From JAFEBO01 sp044221315 (GTDB lineage Bacteria > Planctomycetota > Phycisphaerae > Phycisphaerales > UBA1924), in contig JBGAPK010000004.1 of assembly GCA_044221315.1 (NCBI GenBank), positions 62,001 to 126,000 of the forward strand: DNA of 64,000 nt, read 5' to 3'. Each line of letters opens with the position of its first letter. The first letter of the stretch is position 1. Of the stretch, positions 60,347 to 64,000 are shown one piece after another. The position numbers were made by a program, and so were the translations under genes. The notes below the pieces were generated by a model. That model did no database searches. It saw only the letters and a list, made by a program, of their open reading frames with translations, and was not told where the DNA came from.

Positions 60347-61291
60347 TCATGCTCGCCAGCGGCGGAGGGCTCGCCAGGTCAGGGCGGAAACGATGAGGTT
60401 GAGTTTGTCGAATTTGGAAAGAGACGGGCGGTGCCAGAGGGTGGTGCAGCCAGTGCGGAGGATGAGTCGGAGGGTTTCGTGGCCGCCTTTGTGGAAGAGA
60501 TAGATGACGGGGCCGAGGCGGCGATCGAGGAGACGGATGAGCGGGGCGCCCTCGATGAAGAGCAGATCGGTGCGTTCGGCGAGGATTCGAAGAGAGAGGA
60601 TGTAGGAGACGCGGCCGGCCGGATCGTGCGGTCGGGAGTGCCAGTAGCGGAGTTCATCCTCGGTGTGGCCGATGTCTTTGAGCGGGAGATAGATCCGGTC
60701 ACGCTCGATCAGATCGCGATGGACATCCTGCCAGAAGTTTGTGAGTTGGAGTGCGGTGCAGATGAGGTCGGAGAGGCGGAAGAGTTCGGGTTCCTGCACG
60801 GCGGAGTGGCCGTCGAGCATGAGGACGATCCGCCCGACCGGGTTGGCGCTGCGGGTGCAGTAGTCGAGGAGCTGATCCCAGGTTTCGTAGCGGGTGATGT
60901 GCTGGTCCTGCTCGAAGGCGTTGATGAGGTCTTCGAAGGGGGAGGAGGGAAGGCGCTTCTCGCGGATGGTTGTGGAAAGGCGGGAGAAGATCGGGTGCTG
61001 CGAGCGGCCTTCGAATGCGAGCGCGAGTTCATGGCGGGCGAGGGAGAGGAGATTGAGGGCGCGATGGCGAGCGGCTTCGCCCACGCCCTGGTTGTCGGCG
61101 AGGTCGTCGATGAGGCGGCAGTAGTCGTAGACGGCGGCGAAGTGCGGACGGAGGTCGCGCGGGACGAGAGGGCTGAGGACGGAGAAGTTCTCCTGCGAAC
61201 TCTCGGCCGCCGTCGGAGGAAGAGTGAGCGTGGGCGGCGCGGAGTCGGTGAGCGAAGGGGATGATGCGGGGGGTTGCTGGGAGAGGGGCAC
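60347..61291 (-). CDS. hpnC: Hydroxysqualene synthase
   Basis: 314 residues. It turns presqualene diphosphate into hydroxysqualene. The family opening ENFSVLSPLVPRDLRPHFAA is followed by VYDYCRLIDDLADN, the first Asp-rich motif. The second is LQLTNFWQDVHRDLIERDRI / YLP. A Pro/Ser/Thr-rich N-terminus of about 30 residues precedes the core. The order hpnC-hpnD-hpnE on one strand supports the assignment. No squalene-hopene cyclase is seen in the window. It is divergent from ispH. Confidence 0.9.
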   Translation of the reverse strand: MPLSQQPPASSPSLTDSAPPTLTLPPTAAESSQENFSVLSPLVPRDLRPHFAAVYDYCRLIDDLADNQGVGEAARHRALNLLSLARHELALAFEGRSQHPIFSRLSTTIREKRLPSSPFEDLINAFEQDQHITRYETWDQLLDYCTRSANPVGRIVLMLDGHSAVQEPELFRLSDLICTALQLTNFWQDVHRDLIERDRIYLPLKDIGHTEDELRYWHSRPHDPAGRVSYILSLRILAERTDLLFIEGAPLIRLLDRRLGPVIYLFHKGGHETLRLILRTGCTTLWHRPSLSKFDKLNLIVSALTWRALRRWRA

Positions 61292-61326
61292 GCTACGATC
61301 GTTGGAAGGTCCGGAGTCGAAGCTCG

Positions 61327-61363
61327 CCCACCCCCTGACCTCGCTCCCAACGGGGAGGGGGAT
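61327..61363 (-). repeat. GC-rich palindromic element, copy 6 (long form, inverted)
   Basis: CCCACCCCCTGACCTCGCTC then CCAACGGGGAGGGGG, nearly the reverse complement of copy 5. It ends 12 bases before the ispH start, so it lies in the ispH leader. Confidence 0.7.
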
Positions 61364-61374
61364 TCGGAAGATAC

Positions 61375-62412
61375 ATGAAGCTGATTCTTGCTAATCCGAG
61401 AGGCTTTTGCGCCGGCGTGCAGATGGCGGTGGACGTGGTAAGCCAGACCATTTCTCTCCTGCCGGGGGAGAAGGTGTACGTCTTTCACGAGATCGTGCAC
61501 AACCGGCACGTGGTCGGGCGGTTTCAGCGGCAGGGCGTGGCGTTTGTCGAGAGTCTGGAGGAGGTTCCGGAGGGGGGGATTCTGGTCTTTTCGGCGCACG
61601 GGGTGTCGCCGCAGGTGAGAGAGGTGGCGCGGCAGCGGAAATTGCAGACGATTGATGCGACGTGCCCGCTGGTGACGAAGGTGCACTCGGAGTGCATCCG
61701 GTACGCGCGGCAGGGATATCAGATTCTGCTGGTGGGGCACGCGAATCACCAGGAGGTGGTTGGGACGCGGGGGGAGGCGCCGGATTCGGTGACTGTGGTT
61801 GAGAGCGCCGAGCACGTGAGCGGGCTGAAAGTCCGCGATGAAAACAAGCTGGTGTATCTGACGCAGACGACACTCTCGACGGACGATGCGGGCGTGATCA
61901 TCGCGGCGCTCAAGCAGCGCTTTCCGAACATCAAGGAGCCGCCCAGTTCGGACATCTGCTACGCGACGACGAACAGGCAGCACGCGGTTCGGCGGATTGC
62001 GCCCGAGTGCGATCTTGTGCTGGTGATCGGGTCGAAGAACTCTTCGAACTCGGTGCGGCTGACGGAGATCTCGCAGAACGTGGGGACGCCGGCGCGGCTC
62101 ATCGATGACGTGAGCGAGGTGGACTGGTCGTGGTTCAAGGGGGATGAGACGGTGATGGTGACGGCGGGTGCGTCGGCACCGGAAGACCTGGTGGCGGAGT
62201 TGTGCCGCTCGCTCCTGGCGCGGTTCGGGGGGGAACTCGAGCAACGCGAGATCTTCAACGAGGATGTTGAGTTCGGGCTGCCGGCATCGCTGAAGCGGAT
62301 GGGGAAGGCGCGTGGGGTGGATCTGGATCAGTCGCGGATTCGGGTGGGCGCGCCGACGATTACGCGCGAGGCGTACGGGGCGGTGGCGCTGACGGTGAGT
62401 GCGCGGAAATAG
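61375..62412 (+). CDS. ispH: 4-hydroxy-3-methylbut-2-enyl diphosphate reductase
   Basis: 345 residues. The last step of the MEP pathway, yielding IPP and DMAPP. The three iron-sulfur cysteines are C12 (ANPRGFCAGV), C97 (DATCPLV) and C195 (SDICYATTNRQ). Substrate histidines are H42 (EIVHNRHVVG), H75 (FSAHGVSP) and H122/H125 (GHANHQE). GSKNSSNSVRL and VTAGASAPE are also conserved. It is divergent from hpnC, 83 bp apart, which places isoprenoid supply beside squalene synthesis. Its leader carries palindromic element copy 6. Confidence 0.96.
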   Translation: MKLILANPRGFCAGVQMAVDVVSQTISLLPGEKVYVFHEIVHNRHVVGRFQRQGVAFVESLEEVPEGGILVFSAHGVSPQVREVARQRKLQTIDATCPLVTKVHSECIRYARQGYQILLVGHANHQEVVGTRGEAPDSVTVVESAEHVSGLKVRDENKLVYLTQTTLSTDDAGVIIAALKQRFPNIKEPPSSDICYATTNRQHAVRRIAPECDLVLVIGSKNSSNSVRLTEISQNVGTPARLIDDVSEVDWSWFKGDETVMVTAGASAPEDLVAELCRSLLARFGGELEQREIFNEDVEFGLPASLKRMGKARGVDLDQSRIRVGAPTITREAYGAVALTVSARK

Positions 62413-62416
62413 AATA

Positions 62417-62448
62417 GCAGAGCGGCAGATTCGCAGATCGGCAGATGA
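62417..62448. repeat. 8-nt direct repeat tract (GCAGATCG type)
   Basis: GCAGAGCG-GCAGATTC-GCAGATCG-GCAGATGA, four units, directly after the ispH stop. It is related to the tract at 54827-54858. Confidence 0.8.
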
Positions 62449-62469
62449 CGTCGAGCCGGCGGGCCGGCT

Positions 62470-63495
62470 CTACGCGGCGACGCGGCCGGCGACCTCGGAC
62501 TGCGCGGCCTCAACCAAGGCGTTGTGCCAAGTCCAGCGTTTGAGCAGGAGGAACTGCTGGAGGAGCATTTTGAGAAGGATGCTCTCGTGCGGGCCATCGA
62601 CTGTGGATGCAGGGATCGCGGAGAGTTGAAGGAACGACTCGCGGAGGCGGTCGGCCGCGGCGCGTTCGTGGGTGATGAAGGCGCGGGAGTAGTTGAGTTC
62701 GTCGGGGTGGGTGATGTCGCGGCCGAAGCAGGACCGTGCGAAGGCGGGGTTGGCGCGGGCGAAGTGCCAGGCGGCGGTGCCGAGGTTGTGCTCGCGGGTA
62801 AGGAGGTCTTGCGGCTGGTAGAAGTGCTCGTGCTCGGCCCAAGCTTTGGGACAGTAGAGGACGGGGGTCTTGAAGCGGTCGGCGAGGCGGAAGCCCAGTT
62901 CGATGTCTTCGTAGCCGTAGAGGCGATGGCCGGCGTGGAAGCCCCCCACTTCGCGCACGAGATCGGTGCGGGCGGAGAAGTTGAGGCCGAAGCAGTGGCG
63001 GTAGCCCCAGTCGCGGCTGGGGTCCGGGGGCGCGGCATCCATGACGTCGTAGAAGAAGACCATTGAGGTCTTGCGGACGAGGCGGTCGAGAAGTGATTCG
63101 TTGTCGCGCCGGCAGAAGGGAGAGGAGCCGACGATGATGGCTGGGTTGGCTGTGCCGCGCTCCTGGTGGGCGCTGATGTGGGCGGCGACGAAGCCTGGGA
63201 CAGGGCGGATGTCGTCGTTGAGGCTGATGAGGAGGTTGCCGCGGGCGCGGGCGAGCATGCGGTTGCGGACGAGTTGGAGGCCCTCACGCGGGCACTGCAT
63301 GAGGTCGAGGGTGGTCCTGGTGCCGGAGCGCAGCCACAGCGTGCGGGCGGCGGCTTCGGCGGTTGGGTCGGGTCCGTCGAAGCCGACGATCACTTCGAAT
63401 TGGGTTGGGTCGAAGGTCTGGGCCGCGAGGCACTCGAGGCAGCGGGAGAGCTTGTCGGAGCGGGCGAACGTTGGAATCAGGACGCTGGCGAGCAT
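62470..63495 (-). CDS. GT2-family glycosyltransferase
   Basis: 341 residues. It starts with the GT-A strand ASVLIPTFARSDKLSRCLEC, then the UDP-contact VIVGFDGPD, and SLNDDIRPVPGF with the metal-binding DD/DxD motif. The catalytic-base region GYEDIELGFRLAD matches the ED of inverting GT2 enzymes. A helical C-terminal part (about 230-341) is extra. It ends convergently with ispH, 57 bp apart. The donor and acceptor sugars are unknown; it probably contributes to a surface glycan or protein glycosylation. Confidence 0.87.
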   Translation of the reverse strand: MLASVLIPTFARSDKLSRCLECLAAQTFDPTQFEVIVGFDGPDPTAEAAARTLWLRSGTRTTLDLMQCPREGLQLVRNRMLARARGNLLISLNDDIRPVPGFVAAHISAHQERGTANPAIIVGSSPFCRRDNESLLDRLVRKTSMVFFYDVMDAAPPDPSRDWGYRHCFGLNFSARTDLVREVGGFHAGHRLYGYEDIELGFRLADRFKTPVLYCPKAWAEHEHFYQPQDLLTREHNLGTAAWHFARANPAFARSCFGRDITHPDELNYSRAFITHERAAADRLRESFLQLSAIPASTVDGPHESILLKMLLQQFLLLKRWTWHNALVEAAQSEVAGRVAA

Positions 63496-63534
63496 GGGGG
63501 GAATATCGGTTCAGCGAAGGGAGAAAGTCAAACA

Positions 63535-63554
63535 CACCGCCCGGAAGGGCGGTG
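63535..63554. repeat. Perfect 8-bp palindrome CACCGCCC-GGAA-GGGCGGTG
   Basis: It lies in the spacer between the GT2 and rlmN genes. It shares its core with the palindrome at 8796-8810. Confidence 0.7.
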
Positions 63555-63571
63555 CCACATAACCTCTGTGG

Positions 63572-64000
63572 TTGAAGCACCCGACCAATCACATCTTTGA
63601 GTTTTCGCCAGAGACGCTGGGCGCGTGGTGCGAGGCACGGGGGATGCCGCCGTTCCGGGGGAAGCAGATCCTGGAGTGGGTGTATGAAAAGGGTGTGGTG
63701 GACCCGGTCGGGATGACGAGTCTGTCGCGACGGGATCAAGAGGTCGTCGCGGCGGAAATGACGTTTTTGTCCGGAGAGACGATCCGGCATCAAGAGGCGA
63801 GCGATGGGACGCAGAAGCTGTTGGTGCAGTGGGAGGATTTTGCGGCGACGCCCGTCGGAGCCGGAAAGACGCATGCGTTGCCGGTGCTCGATGCGGACCG
63901 GTTGCAGAGCAAGACGGCATCCTCCCTTCCCCCAACCCCCTCCCTCAGGGAGGGGGCTTCAGAGGATGCATCGCGCCAGACGGAGTGCGTGATGATTCCG
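63572..64000 (+). CDS. rlmN: 23S rRNA/tRNA adenine C2-methyltransferase, N-terminal part, with repeat insertion (3' end outside window)
   Basis: 143 residues up to the window end, from TTG 63572; a TAA lies in frame at 63560, so the start must be between, and no ATG is available. RlmN methylates A2503 of 23S rRNA and A37 of some tRNAs by radical SAM chemistry. The accessory domain is clear: FRGKQILEWVYEKGVVDP, MTSLSRRDQ and SDGTQKLLVQWED. The radical SAM Cys motif lies beyond the window. Between the SDGTQKLL strand and RQTECVMIP there is an insertion of about 40 residues, 14 of them encoded by palindromic element copy 7. Confidence 0.88.
   Translation, partial: MKHPTNHIFEFSPETLGAWCEARGMPPFRGKQILEWVYEKGVVDPVGMTSLSRRDQEVVAAEMTFLSGETIRHQEASDGTQKLLVQWEDFAATPVGAGKTHALPVLDADRLQSKTASSLPPTPSLREGASEDASRQTECVMIP
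63922..63963 (-). repeat. GC-rich palindromic element, copy 7, inside rlmN
   Basis: CTCCCTTCCCCCAACCCCC, TCCCTCAGGG, AGGGGGCTTCAGA: the reverse complement of copy 3 with few changes. It lies wholly in the rlmN reading frame and encodes the LPPTPSLREGAS peptide. Confidence 0.8.

Noticed and set aside
1..64000. Insertion sequences, prophage, integrase or att sites
   Set aside because: No transposase, integrase or phage structural gene was recognised on either strand.

Overview
The window is GC-rich bacterial DNA, most likely from a planctomycete of the Phycisphaerae/Phycisphaerales type. The evidence is as follows. Three secreted proteins end in paired Cys-flanked GDGxVDDxDF 'GC-type dockerin' repeats. 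An ECF-type sigma factor of the planctomycete kind lies beside a protein-kinase-like gene. SecD and SecF are fused. An hpnCDE squalene module and zinc-ribbon/membrane hypothetical proteins are also present. No 16S gene is present, so this placement is inference.

Layout. 1-4.6 kb: the end of a methionine aminopeptidase gene and a large secreted FG-GAP propeller protein. 4.6-11 kb: histidine degradation (hutI, hutG, hutU, hutH) with a small zinc-ribbon membrane protein on the other strand. 11-14 kb: three tandem AraC-type regulators of one design. 14-19.3 kb: a GNAT acetyltransferase, proS, and a secreted transglutaminase that resembles animal transglutaminases over its whole length. 19.5-33 kb: a long minus-strand run with a QueC-like protein, an S10 carboxypeptidase, thpR, UDP-glucuronate decarboxylase, an aldo/keto reductase, an FAD oxidoreductase, a LysM protein, secDF, yajC, tgt and a rhomboid protease. 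33-39 kb: an addB-addA pair for double-strand-break processing. 39-48.4 kb: a tricorn-like protease, a repeat-filled spacer, a GT9 heptosyltransferase, tRNA-Arg(CCG), endonuclease III, a small self-contained transcription unit, a LOG-family protein and an MFS transporter. 48.4-57.6 kb: a dockerin-bearing secreted protein, a FUN14 protein, the ECF sigma factor with its pseudokinase, an acyltransferase, an MBL/beta-CASP hydrolase, lipoproteins and a secreted EEP phosphatase. 57.7-64 kb: hpnE-hpnD-hpnC (squalene) divergent from ispH (isoprenoid precursors), a GT2 glycosyltransferase and the start of rlmN.

Working together: hutHUIG forms a complete route from histidine to glutamate and formamide. 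ispH feeds the isoprenoid pool that HpnC/D/E turn into squalene. YajC and SecDF assist secretion of the exported proteins.

Three features stand out. (1) The animal-like transglutaminase keeps Trp, Cys, His and Asp at family spacing and carries a dockerin tail. (2) A GC-rich palindromic element occurs at least seven times and is read through in frame inside two essential-type genes, addA and rlmN. (3) Short 7-9 nt direct-repeat tracts occur at seven loci, one of them overlapping a start codon. All functional statements come from reading sequence and motifs; no database search was possible.
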